Origin: an uncultured Prevotella sp.
GTDB taxonomy: Bacteria > Bacteroidota > Bacteroidia > Bacteroidales > Bacteroidaceae
DNA: 64,000 nt
Direction of reading: 5' to 3'
Assembly: GCA_946402275.1 (NCBI GenBank)
Contig: CAMIVY010000012.1
Span: forward strand, 28,839 to 92,838
Part shown: positions 43,518-52,288 of the stretch, one piece after another
Layout of the letters: each line of letters opens with the position of its first letter
Numbering within the stretch: position 1 is the first letter of the stretch
Program-made: the position numbers and the translations under genes
The notes under the pieces: model-generated
The model's input: only the letters and a program-made list of their open reading frames with translations
Told to the model about the DNA's origin: nothing
Databases searched by the model: none

Positions 43518-44873
43518 ATGAAACCATATAATAAAGAAAGATTATCTAAGGAAGAGTTATTTGGAGGCCGACTCATAGCACCTATGAGGCAATGGCTTAA
43601 ATTACATGGGATAGAGACAAAGCATTATGATTTTAATGCAGATATGGCGGTTATTACCCATTATCTGCAAAACAAAGATTACCCTGAAGGTAACTTGTAT
43701 CGTGAGGAAGCTCTTCTTTTGCTGGAAAGATATTATAGAGCAACGCATACAGATTTGAATGACGATGATGCTATTGGCCAAGATCAGACAGAAACTCTGT
43801 TTGCTGAAATATTCAACACTCCAGTCTATAGGCAACACCAAGGTAATAACGCATTTACTTTTGCGGATTTGTTTGCTGGCATAGGAGGATTCCGTATCGC
43901 TCTCGAACAATTAGGTGGACGATGTGTCTATGCTTCAGAATTTGACACCAGTGCCCAAAAAACTTATGGAATGAATCACGGGGTTATCCCGTTTGGAGAT
44001 ATCACACAGCAAGTAAACAAAGATAGAATTCCTGAAGGTGTTGATGTCCTATGCGCAGGTTTCCCTTGCCAGCCATTTTCATTGGCAGGATTACGTAAAG
44101 GCTTTGCAGATGAAGCAAAAGGTACATTGTTTTACGACTTACGTGACATCATAGAGGCTAAGCATCCCAGTATAATTCTGCTAGAAAACGTTCAGGGGCT
44201 AATGTCAATTCATAACAGAGATGAAGAAGGTAACAGGTTGCCAGAAAAGACAATTGATACGATTCTTCACATTCTCAGAGATGAACTTCATTACTACGTT
44301 CCAGATCCAAAAGTATTAAATGCAAGAAATTTTGGGGTGCCGCAGAATCGAGACAGGGTTTTCATCGTGGGATTCCTGCATTATCCTGGGGAGTACAATT
44401 ACCCAACAGGTGAAGGCATCCCAGACGTACATTTTGGAACTATTCGTGAAATAGGCATGGTAGATACACGATACTATATGTCTGAAAGATATTGGCAAAC
44501 ATTGGTTAGGCATAAAGCAGCCCAACGTAAAAAGGGGCGTGGATATGGTTATAGGATTATTGGAAATGACGATTTCGGGCATACTTTGATGGTAGGTGGA
44601 ATGGGACTGGAAAGAAATCTTGTTGTTGACCCTGCAAATCCCAATGTAAACAATGTAGAGGATCCGCGTGGAGAACTTAATCATGAGCATATACGTGTAT
44701 TGACAGGACGAGAGTGTGCTCGCATGCAAGGTTTCCCAGAATACTTTGAAATATTAACGGGAAAAACGCCTGTCTATAAACAGTTTGGCAACTCAGTTGC
44801 TGTGCCAGTAGTTAGAGAAGTGGCACGATCGTTATTATTGTATAGCAATATTGATTTTAACCTTCTTGAATAA
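43518..44873 (+). CDS. DNA cytosine-5 methyltransferase
   Basis: A 451-residue C5 methyltransferase. Motif I FADLFAGIGGF is at residues 115-125, motif IV GFPCQPFS holds the catalytic Cys184, motif VI is LENVQGL, motif VIII is FGVPQNRDRVF, and motifs IX-X are RECARMQGFPEYF and QFGNSVAVPVVREVA. The region between VIII and IX is a short target-recognition domain. The first 110 residues form an unassigned domain not found in minimal M.HhaI-type enzymes. It should protect host DNA from the nucleases next to it, and a Vsr homologue further on fits m5C use. Confidence 0.93.
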   Translation: MKPYNKERLSKEELFGGRLIAPMRQWLKLHGIETKHYDFNADMAVITHYLQNKDYPEGNLYREEALLLLERYYRATHTDLNDDDAIGQDQTETLFAEIFNTPVYRQHQGNNAFTFADLFAGIGGFRIALEQLGGRCVYASEFDTSAQKTYGMNHGVIPFGDITQQVNKDRIPEGVDVLCAGFPCQPFSLAGLRKGFADEAKGTLFYDLRDIIEAKHPSIILLENVQGLMSIHNRDEEGNRLPEKTIDTILHILRDELHYYVPDPKVLNARNFGVPQNRDRVFIVGFLHYPGEYNYPTGEGIPDVHFGTIREIGMVDTRYYMSERYWQTLVRHKAAQRKKGRGYGYRIIGNDDFGHTLMVGGMGLERNLVVDPANPNVNNVEDPRGELNHEHIRVLTGRECARMQGFPEYFEILTGKTPVYKQFGNSVAVPVVREVARSLLLYSNIDFNLLE

Positions 44874-44955
44874 GGATGATTGATGCTATATTATCGAAAT
44901 ATAGTTATAGAATTCATATATATAGTTAGAATTCTAGTAAATATTTCTAAAATAA

Positions 44956-44987
44956 TTTGTCTTTTACGATTTGTTTTTATATCTTTG
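44956..44987 (+). promoter_or_regulatory. Promoter of the GHKL-McrBC operon
   Basis: TTTG (44956-44959), 20-base spacer, TATCTTTG (44980-44987): a full Bacteroidetes promoter 34 bases before the first gene of the seven-gene operon. Confidence 0.8.
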
Positions 44988-45021
44988 CCGCATAATTATA
45001 AATATTTCAAAAATGTAGTAT

Positions 45022-45258
45022 ATGGCTAAAACGGAAAAAAGACAAAGATTTGAAAAAGTGGCAGGAAGTCGTGTCCAAAGAGTGCTGGATACCTTGCAAT
45101 TACTTAAGAATTGTTCGAACAGGAATAATTACGATTATTCCGATGCAGATGTTGAACAAATGTTCTCCGAAATATCAAAAGCCCTAAGGGACACGCGCTC
45201 TGCTTATGTGGGTGAGCTGAATAAGGTTTGCAAAAAAGGATTCACATTTAAATCATAG
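45022..45258 (+). CDS. 78-residue helical protein opening the defence operon
   Basis: A small basic, helical protein (VAGSRVQRVLDTLQLLKNCSNR, then DADVEQMFSEISKAL). Short proteins with a RxxxVLDxLxLLxNCSN pattern are recalled next to restriction and other defence genes, but no function is known to me. It lies 3 bases before the GHKL ATPase gene and is first in the operon, which suggests a regulator or an obligatory partner of that ATPase. No catalytic motif can be seen. Confidence 0.75.
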   Translation: MAKTEKRQRFEKVAGSRVQRVLDTLQLLKNCSNRNNYDYSDADVEQMFSEISKALRDTRSAYVGELNKVCKKGFTFKS

Positions 45259-45261
45259 TCT

Positions 45262-47361
45262 ATGGAAACCAATAATCTTAAATGGTATTTCCCAAAAGCC
45301 TTGAACGTATCTGGGCGTGGAGAAAATGACCCTCAAAAAGAACTGTTTCCTGGCGATGTCTATCAAACAATGATTAGGGAGTCCATCCAAAACTCTTTAG
45401 ATCATCCAAAAACAGACAGCAACGTACCAGTTCGTGTTGAGTATAAACTGCGGAAGGTTGAATCATCAAAATACTCATATCTAAAAGATGATTTGCGCGA
45501 GCACATACAGTCTTGTTATAATATTTCTCATGCAGACAAGTTCAAACATATGTTGAAAGTTCTTAGTGCTAATCAATTCTATATGTTGGAAGTTGCAGAC
45601 TATCGCACCATTGGCATGGATTATGATTATGACACTGATAACGGACGATTTAAAAAATTTGTTCGTTACACTGGAGACCCTAATGAAGTTGTTGGTGCAG
45701 GCGGATCTCATGGATATGGCAAGATAACGTATTTCTCTGTATCGGAAATCAACACTCTCATAGTGTCCTCAATGACGGCAGACGATACGTTCACATTTGA
45801 AGGAGTCTCGAGATTAGCAACTCATCCAACAGGCACACCACGTGAGTCGTATTATGACACGGGATTCTTGGATTCTGGTAATGGTACTCCAATACAGTGT
45901 GAGAAAAAAGATGTTTGTTCTGCTATTCCAGAAAGCTTTAGAAGAGAAGAAACTGGCACAACCGTCTATATTCCTTATATAAGTATAGATGAGTCAAAAG
46001 ACGAAAAAGGAAAGGTATATAAAAAGTGTTGTGAAGCTGTGTTACGGAACTTTTTCGCTGCCATCGAAGATGGGAAATTAGAGGTTCTGATAGATTTCAG
46101 TGAAGGAGAACTTTTTGGTGAAGAATTCATTTTTGAATGCAATCAAAGCAATATAGAGGACATCTTCACAAATCAATTCTTCAATGCTCCACCCTATGAC
46201 AATGTAAGAACGAGTTTCTTTGATAAGTTTAATCCCCACCCCTACTGGCTAGCATATCGAAACAATGATGTGACCATCACGGATGACGATTCATATGAAG
46301 AAGCTGTTGAACGATGCACAGGCAAAAAATATATCTGTTTTAAGAAATACTTGCCCATCATCGGTAAGACATCTCTATTTTTGAATGTTGATTTGCAGCG
46401 AGGAAATGACTTAGTTCTCTTTATGCGTTCTCCTCGAATGGTTGTTGGTGTCCAACATAACAGTTCCAGTCGTGGGTATTCCGCAGTGTTTTTATGTGAC
46501 GATGAAGAAAAAGGCAATCAATTGCTAAGGACTATGGAAGATGCCGCACACCGGACATGGAGTAAGCGACAACTTAAATTGGACAAGCGTCCACAAGAAA
46601 AAATAGAGCAGGCAGGACAGATTGAAGAAGAAATGAGAGACTTCATTCGATGGTGCTTAGATGTTGTTTTCCCTGCTAATCAAACAGATTCTGACGATGT
46701 GGAGCTAGAAGATTTTACAATACCGTTGATTTCAGAAAGTGATACAACAAATCCTTTAATCGGTAGCCTTATCAATATTCAAGGTAAAGACGATGATGCC
46801 CAAGGTGCTCCAGCTGATATACATGTTGGAGAGCCTATCCCGCATAAGAAGTCCACTTATGTTGGAAAAGCCCAGGTGATAGAACCCAAAAAAGTCAAAA
46901 GTGCCGTGAACGAGACCGATTTCTCTGGTGGACGGAAAAGGGAGTTTCCAGTGATTCCACAACCCAATCCTCAGCCAAAACCGTCAGGCGATGATGATTA
47001 TATCGAAGAGTTAGAGCCCGAAACAGAGGAAAGAATCGTTCGAATGAAGTTCCCTGTAAAATATCGCATTTTCTCTGAAGAGAATGCTGATGGGGAGATA
47101 TCATATACTTTAATTGTCCACTCTCCTTATGATGAAGAAAAAGCATATTTAACATTGACCCCTATTGGTGAAACAGATGACAAGAGCTGTAATGTTCATA
47201 TAAAAATGGCCTCTGTGGGACAAATTCATGAAAATGAAATTGCCCAAGTTCATTTGTCTGAAGGGAAAAATGTTATTACATTTAGCGTAGATAATGCAGG
47301 AGAATATGCTTTCTCACTATTAGCAGAACATGATGTAACCATTAAAGAACAGATGTTATGA
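45262..47361 (+). CDS. GHKL-type ATPase of the defence operon
   Basis: A 699-residue protein with a Hsp90/MutL/MORC-type ATP site at its N-terminus. Motif 1 RESIQNSLDH has Glu40, Asn44 and Asp47 in the ExxxNxxD pattern; motif 2 is the degenerate VADYRTIGM; motif 3 is VGAGGSHGYGK. The rest (about residues 200-470) probably forms the transducer domain, followed by an acidic, Pro-rich linker and a C-terminal beta domain (about 590-699). GHKL ATPases are known in some restriction-modification operons. It would act as an ATP-driven clamp or switch. The stop overlaps the next start by 4 bases. Confidence 0.8.
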   Translation: METNNLKWYFPKALNVSGRGENDPQKELFPGDVYQTMIRESIQNSLDHPKTDSNVPVRVEYKLRKVESSKYSYLKDDLREHIQSCYNISHADKFKHMLKVLSANQFYMLEVADYRTIGMDYDYDTDNGRFKKFVRYTGDPNEVVGAGGSHGYGKITYFSVSEINTLIVSSMTADDTFTFEGVSRLATHPTGTPRESYYDTGFLDSGNGTPIQCEKKDVCSAIPESFRREETGTTVYIPYISIDESKDEKGKVYKKCCEAVLRNFFAAIEDGKLEVLIDFSEGELFGEEFIFECNQSNIEDIFTNQFFNAPPYDNVRTSFFDKFNPHPYWLAYRNNDVTITDDDSYEEAVERCTGKKYICFKKYLPIIGKTSLFLNVDLQRGNDLVLFMRSPRMVVGVQHNSSSRGYSAVFLCDDEEKGNQLLRTMEDAAHRTWSKRQLKLDKRPQEKIEQAGQIEEEMRDFIRWCLDVVFPANQTDSDDVELEDFTIPLISESDTTNPLIGSLINIQGKDDDAQGAPADIHVGEPIPHKKSTYVGKAQVIEPKKVKSAVNETDFSGGRKREFPVIPQPNPQPKPSGDDDYIEELEPETEERIVRMKFPVKYRIFSEENADGEISYTLIVHSPYDEEKAYLTLTPIGETDDKSCNVHIKMASVGQIHENEIAQVHLSEGKNVITFSVDNAGEYAFSLLAEHDVTIKEQML

Positions 47362-48293
47362 GAACAGAAAATGTATCATTACCCTATCCAGTATTAGGAA
47401 TAAGCGATGATATTACACCATCCTTAGAAGAAACTGGTTGTGCCAATCCTGACATCACTGTCGAAGAAGTTGGCGACTCGTTTTGCATATCCGTTCTTTT
47501 GAAATTGTACGATTCGGACATTCTTAATTATATTCATAATGAATATGCAGAATTTTCTGTAGAGGTATCATGTCACTCCACTATGTTGCGTATTTGCAAA
47601 TCATCATCTTCCCCTGAATTCAGTTTTACTATTGAAAAGAAACTGTTAAATGGCAAACTAGATTTTGAGTGTTTCGTTATAGCTAAAAAAGATATTCTCG
47701 ATTATAAGAATGAGGGACTAAATCCAGATTATGAAGGACATACTATCAATTTACATAAGGGAGATCTCCTAGTAGCATACAATAAGTGTTCATATCCACT
47801 GAATTTGGATCTGCGTAACATTAGAAACATGAAATCTTTTATGACTGTTCAACGAAACTCTCGTGATAACGAGCATTCTGTAACATACGATTTGGATTCT
47901 CCCAAAATATTGATATTGCTGCCAAGCGATATGATGGATGAATACAACAAAAAGTCGACGAACAGTGAGGAAGAGAAGAAACGTAAGACAATACTAAAGG
48001 CTTCATTGTATTTACAAGCATTAACCTATGCCTTATTAAAATATCACGACTATAAGGATGACAATGACAAACAGCATATGTGGGTAAATGCTTTAACGTA
48101 CAGAATGAATGAACCCGATATAAAAGAGTTTTGTTCTGACATTATTAAGAATGTATCAAATGACCCAGATTCTCAAAACATGGACGATTTGTTTAAATTG
48201 GCTCAAATGATGCTTAATCAACCTTATATGGGCATGCTAAAGCAAATCAGTACAAGTGAAAACATTGTTGGACAGATTTTAACTGAAGAATGA
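47358..48293 (+). CDS. Unknown 311-residue protein of the defence operon
   Basis: I do not recognise this protein. Residues 1-190 look like two beta domains (opening SLPYPVLGISDDITPSLEE, then EFSVEVSCHSTMLRI). Residues about 205-311 are helical with a Lys/Glu-rich region near 200-215. The start overlaps the GHKL stop by 4 bases and its stop overlaps the next start by 4 bases (ATGA), so the three should be made in equal amounts and probably interact. AT-rich like its neighbours. Confidence 0.75.
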   Translation: MRTENVSLPYPVLGISDDITPSLEETGCANPDITVEEVGDSFCISVLLKLYDSDILNYIHNEYAEFSVEVSCHSTMLRICKSSSSPEFSFTIEKKLLNGKLDFECFVIAKKDILDYKNEGLNPDYEGHTINLHKGDLLVAYNKCSYPLNLDLRNIRNMKSFMTVQRNSRDNEHSVTYDLDSPKILILLPSDMMDEYNKKSTNSEEEKKRKTILKASLYLQALTYALLKYHDYKDDNDKQHMWVNALTYRMNEPDIKEFCSDIIKNVSNDPDSQNMDDLFKLAQMMLNQPYMGMLKQISTSENIVGQILTEE

Positions 48294-49060
48294 ATATGGA
48301 AGGACGACAAGCTATTTTTACAGAAGATTTTTGTAATTCTTTACGCCTTAATTTGAAAGCAGGAGACTCTATATCTCATTACACACTTGATGGAGAGAGT
48401 TTTGCTTATACAGATAGAGATGTGTGTTATTTGAACGATTTTAGTGTTGACAAAGCAAAACTGGAAAAGATGAACACAGAAACGCTGTCTTCACTTGACT
48501 CTGCCATTTTGCTTTATGAGGCCCTGCCTAATCTCAATCCATTGCTGGCATCATACGCACCCTTCTGGTTGTACATTGCACACGTTGAGTTAATCACCTA
48601 TATGCGTAAAAGATGGCCCAACGTGATTGTCAACAGAGATGGCGAGCAGAACAGTACTGCATCTCAGATCAGCTATATAATGGACTACTGGTTCCCAAGT
48701 ATGGGCAGCTCGTCTAAGACTTGGCTACCAAATTTATGGTGGGCCGTTTATCTATCTGTTGATGACAAACGTGAAGATAAATATGCATTAACAAAGATTT
48801 TATTCAAGCAAGAGGATTTACGTACTCGTACACTTGGAACGTATACATTGTTCCGGCACAAACCAGCAACTGTTGCAACTTTACGTTTTATTGAATCGCA
48901 TATGGATTCCACATTCAGCCATTCTTTTCAGAACAGATGTAGATATATGACTAAATACTTAAACTATTTAGGTGGATGCAGGTTGCTGTCATATATGGAT
49001 GAGGATTTCTTTACGGAAATGCTGAACAAGAAGAATGATGATATAGCAAAAGTAGTTTAA
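48290..49060 (+). CDS. Unknown 256-residue protein of the defence operon (DUF6339-like)
   Basis: A mainly helical, aromatic-rich protein (LLASYAPFWLYIAHVELITYM, then WFPSMGSSSKTWLPNLWWAVY). The pattern recalls the family named DUF6339, found near defence genes, but this match is from memory and uncertain. No nuclease or ATPase motif is visible. It is translationally coupled to the 311-residue protein gene. A 64-base gap then precedes the McrB-like gene, so the operon may have two blocks: small-GHKL-unknown-unknown and McrB-RhuM-McrC. Confidence 0.7.
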   Translation: MNMEGRQAIFTEDFCNSLRLNLKAGDSISHYTLDGESFAYTDRDVCYLNDFSVDKAKLEKMNTETLSSLDSAILLYEALPNLNPLLASYAPFWLYIAHVELITYMRKRWPNVIVNRDGEQNSTASQISYIMDYWFPSMGSSSKTWLPNLWWAVYLSVDDKREDKYALTKILFKQEDLRTRTLGTYTLFRHKPATVATLRFIESHMDSTFSHSFQNRCRYMTKYLNYLGGCRLLSYMDEDFFTEMLNKKNDDIAKVV

Positions 49061-49124
49061 TTGTCAAAACCTTCGCATTGATAAAGGCAATAATTGAATT
49101 ATGTTGAATTAAAATTCGAGTAAT

Positions 49125-50900
49125 ATGGATAGAAATAATATGCATGAAATAAATCAGCTCTTCCTTTCTGTTTTTGATAATGCAAATATATTGAAGGGAG
49201 CAAAGTTGACATCAGATATTCCATATTCTGTTAGAAACACGATATGCGCCTCGCTACCTGAGAAGTTGTCGTTATTTTTGAAGGACTCAACTTGCAAATA
49301 TAGTTTGAAGGGATCTGTTGGAGCTGGCCGGGCAACGAAAACACCATGGATTGCTGTTTTAGATGAAGCAATAACAAAAACGACTCGCGAGGGAGTTTAC
49401 ATTGTGTTCCTTTTTTCATCTGATTATAAACATGTGTATATCACGTTAAATCAAGGGACTACCGTTCCAGGTCAATTTGGATTGAGACTCGGCAAAAAGG
49501 AGGTTATTCGCAATTCAGAAAAGGTAAGGAAAATCATCAATAGCAATAATCAATTATTATCCTCTGATGGAAATGCCGATATTGCTGACGATAGATATAA
49601 AGCAGGTGCAATATATTATACATTGTGGAATGTTAATGATGACGAGGCTGGCCACAAATTATTGAATCTTTACCTGGATATCTACAAAAAATACAAAGAA
49701 TTGATCTTGAATACAACAGATAATAACACTCCAATACAGACAGGTGTGATTGAAGAAGAAATGAAAAATAACATCCCAACCAATTTGTTCTCCATTAAGA
49801 GCGTAATTAGTCTCATTCGTGAGACAGGTCTTGTCTATTCTGACAACCTGATTAAGCGATTTGCCTTCTCGCTGATGTCGAAGAGGTTTCTGATATTGAG
49901 CGGACTGGCTGGTTCTGGTAAGACTCAGTTGGCTTTGGCATTTGCCAGTGCGCTGGTAAAAAACAGGGAGAAGCAGATGTGCGTGGTGAGCGTAGGAGCA
50001 GACTGGACAAACCGTGAACCACTGTTGGGATTCCCCAATGCGTTACAACCAGAGAAGTACGTGAAGCCAGAGAGCGGCGTCTTAGACTTGCTGATAGAGG
50101 CAAATCGCAAGGAGAATGCGGACAAGCCGTTCTTCTTGATACTTGATGAGATGAACATGAGCTATGTGGAGCGATACTTCGCAGACTTTCTGTCGGCAAT
50201 GGAGAGCAGGGAGAAAATTAGTCTGTGGAATAGCAATACGGACTCCGACAAAGAGATTGACGGCGTGCCGCAGCGAATTGACCTGCCAAAGAATCTCTTT
50301 ATTATTGGTACCATCAACGTTGACGAGACAACGTATATGTTCTCGCCCAAGGTGCTGGACCGTGCCAACGTGATTGAGTTTAAGATTTCGTCGAAGGAGA
50401 TGGGCGAGTTCCTGCAAGAAATGCGTGAGATAGACCATGACAACATTATCGGCAAGGCAGCTGGAATGGGAGCAGACTTTGTGGCAAAGGCATGTAAGAA
50501 GGACTTGGCCCAGGACGGTGAAGCTGTTGAGATGCTGCAGAAGTTCTTTGACGAACTGAAGAACGTGAATGCTGAGTTCGGTTACCGTTCAGCAACGGAG
50601 ATATTCCGCTTTATCTGTCAGGCAAAGGCTCACGATGATACAGACAAGAAGATGACCGACGAGGAAATCCTGGATGCTGCCATCGTACAGAAACTGCTGC
50701 CCAAGCTGCATGGTTCACGAAAGAAGCTAGAGCCTGTGCTAGCTCAACTTTGGAAGCTCTGTTTTACTGGTGCTGGTAAGGATTTGAATATAGCAAAGGA
50801 GAATGTGGAGAAGGCTCAATACAAAGAGAGTGCCGACAAGATAAGACGTATGTATGAGTCGGCAACAGCTAATGGATTTACAAGCTTTGCGGAGGCGTAG
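49125..50900 (+). CDS. McrB-like AAA+ NTPase with MrcB N-terminal domain
   Basis: A 591-residue NTPase. Residues 1-200 resemble the MrcB_N (DUF3578) domain. The AAA+ core has Walker A GLAGSGKT (260-267), Walker B FFLILDEMNMSYVERYF (Asp341, Glu342) and the sensor GTINVDETTYMFSPKVLDRA. The last differs from the MNTADRS of E. coli McrB, whose Asn and Asp help choose GTP, so nucleotide choice is open. It should form a ring that drives the McrC-like nuclease encoded two genes on. From about 49,840, just before the AAA+ core, the DNA becomes richer in G+C, so the gene looks mosaic. Confidence 0.87.
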   Translation: MDRNNMHEINQLFLSVFDNANILKGAKLTSDIPYSVRNTICASLPEKLSLFLKDSTCKYSLKGSVGAGRATKTPWIAVLDEAITKTTREGVYIVFLFSSDYKHVYITLNQGTTVPGQFGLRLGKKEVIRNSEKVRKIINSNNQLLSSDGNADIADDRYKAGAIYYTLWNVNDDEAGHKLLNLYLDIYKKYKELILNTTDNNTPIQTGVIEEEMKNNIPTNLFSIKSVISLIRETGLVYSDNLIKRFAFSLMSKRFLILSGLAGSGKTQLALAFASALVKNREKQMCVVSVGADWTNREPLLGFPNALQPEKYVKPESGVLDLLIEANRKENADKPFFLILDEMNMSYVERYFADFLSAMESREKISLWNSNTDSDKEIDGVPQRIDLPKNLFIIGTINVDETTYMFSPKVLDRANVIEFKISSKEMGEFLQEMREIDHDNIIGKAAGMGADFVAKACKKDLAQDGEAVEMLQKFFDELKNVNAEFGYRSATEIFRFICQAKAHDDTDKKMTDEEILDAAIVQKLLPKLHGSRKKLEPVLAQLWKLCFTGAGKDLNIAKENVEKAQYKESADKIRRMYESATANGFTSFAEA

Positions 50901-50928
50901 TTTTATTGTGAAATGTAATTAAGAAATA

Positions 50929-52287
50929 ATGGAAAATAATATCTATGATAAGATACGTCACATAGACGAGAAGAGCAACGAATACTGGATGGCACGTGAG
51001 TTGGCTACTGCTATCGGCTATAAGGACTATAGGAATTTTAAAGGCCTGATAGAGAAGGCACAGAAATTGTGCGCCCAGAACAACGCCAAAGTTACAGACC
51101 ATTTCGTTGAAGCTACCGAAATGGTTGAGCTTGGTTCTGGGGCCAACCGTTCCGTTCCATCATACAGACTGACACGTTATGCTTGTTTGTTAATAGCGAT
51201 GTGTGCCAACGCTAAGAAGAGTCAGGCGTTGTCAGCCTTGCAGTATTTCTCTGGGAAGCAAGAATTATCGAAAGGCGTTGAATTATACGCAGATACGGAC
51301 ATTATATTCTTCTCAGACCCAGAGGGAAATCTTCGTGTGCAACTCTTCTTTGACGGTGAAACAGTGTGGACTACACAGAAGCGAATTGCTGAAATTTTTC
51401 AGGTGGAAGTATCAACTATCAACTATCACTTGAAGAATATATTTGACTCGGGAGAACTGAACAGGTATTCAGTTATTCGAAAAGATTGGATAACTGCCGA
51501 TGATGGAAAACCATACGAAACAATGCTCTATAATCTTGATGTCATCATTGCCGTAGGTTATCGAGTGAACAGTTACAAGGCTACCCGTTTCAGACAGTGG
51601 GCCACCAACACGCTGAGCCAATATGTGAAGAACGGCTATGTGTTGGATAGCGAGCGCTTCATTCACGGTAACCAGTTGACTGACATTAAGTTTGAACAGC
51701 TTTTGGAACGTATACGCGAGATTCGTGCATCAGAGCGTATGGCCTACCAAAAGATAACAGATATTTATGCCACAGCCTGTGACTACCAAAGGGATGCTGT
51801 AGAAACTCGCGAATTTTATGCCAAAGTGCAGAATAAACTGCACTGGGCCATCGTGGGTCAGACGGCAGCTGAAATCATATATTATAACGTGGATGCTACT
51901 AAATTGCACATGGGGCTGACGACGTGGGCTCAGGCTCCTGACGGTAAAATCATGAAGTCGGATGTGGCGATTGCCAAGAATTATCTGTCAGAGGAACATA
52001 TGCGAGAGTTGAACCGAATCGTGGAGGCTTACATCAACTTGGCAGAAACACGTGCAAAGAATCACCGTCCAACAACGATGCAGCAGTGGGCCGAGTTTCT
52101 TGATAATTTCCTGACACTTGCCTCATATCCGATATTGATGGATAAGGGAAAGGTCTCTGCTTTGCAGGCTAAGTTGAAGGCATACGAGGAATATGATAAG
52201 TATAGGGTTATACAAGATCGGATGTATTTGTCAGACTTTGATAAGGAGGTAAAACGTCTGAAGGGTGAGATGGGAATTGAGGAATAG
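50929..52287 (+). CDS. DinD-like N-terminal domain fused to RhuM
   Basis: A 452-residue protein with two recognisable parts. Residues 1-115 resemble the start of DinD (YWMARELATAIGYKDYRNFK, VTDHFVEATEMVELGSGANR, SYRLTRYACLLIAM). Residues about 125-450 are RhuM, with a helix-turn-helix (WTTQKRIAEIFQVEVSTINYHLKNIF) and RFRQWATNTLSQYVKNGYVLD. RhuM alone is usually about 330 residues. RhuM genes often sit inside restriction loci, and the biochemical role is unknown. It is placed between the McrB-like and McrC-like genes, 28 bases and 1 base from them, so it is part of the same transcript. Confidence 0.85.
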   Translation: MENNIYDKIRHIDEKSNEYWMARELATAIGYKDYRNFKGLIEKAQKLCAQNNAKVTDHFVEATEMVELGSGANRSVPSYRLTRYACLLIAMCANAKKSQALSALQYFSGKQELSKGVELYADTDIIFFSDPEGNLRVQLFFDGETVWTTQKRIAEIFQVEVSTINYHLKNIFDSGELNRYSVIRKDWITADDGKPYETMLYNLDVIIAVGYRVNSYKATRFRQWATNTLSQYVKNGYVLDSERFIHGNQLTDIKFEQLLERIREIRASERMAYQKITDIYATACDYQRDAVETREFYAKVQNKLHWAIVGQTAAEIIYYNVDATKLHMGLTTWAQAPDGKIMKSDVAIAKNYLSEEHMRELNRIVEAYINLAETRAKNHRPTTMQQWAEFLDNFLTLASYPILMDKGKVSALQAKLKAYEEYDKYRVIQDRMYLSDFDKEVKRLKGEMGIEE

Positions 52288-52288
52288 T

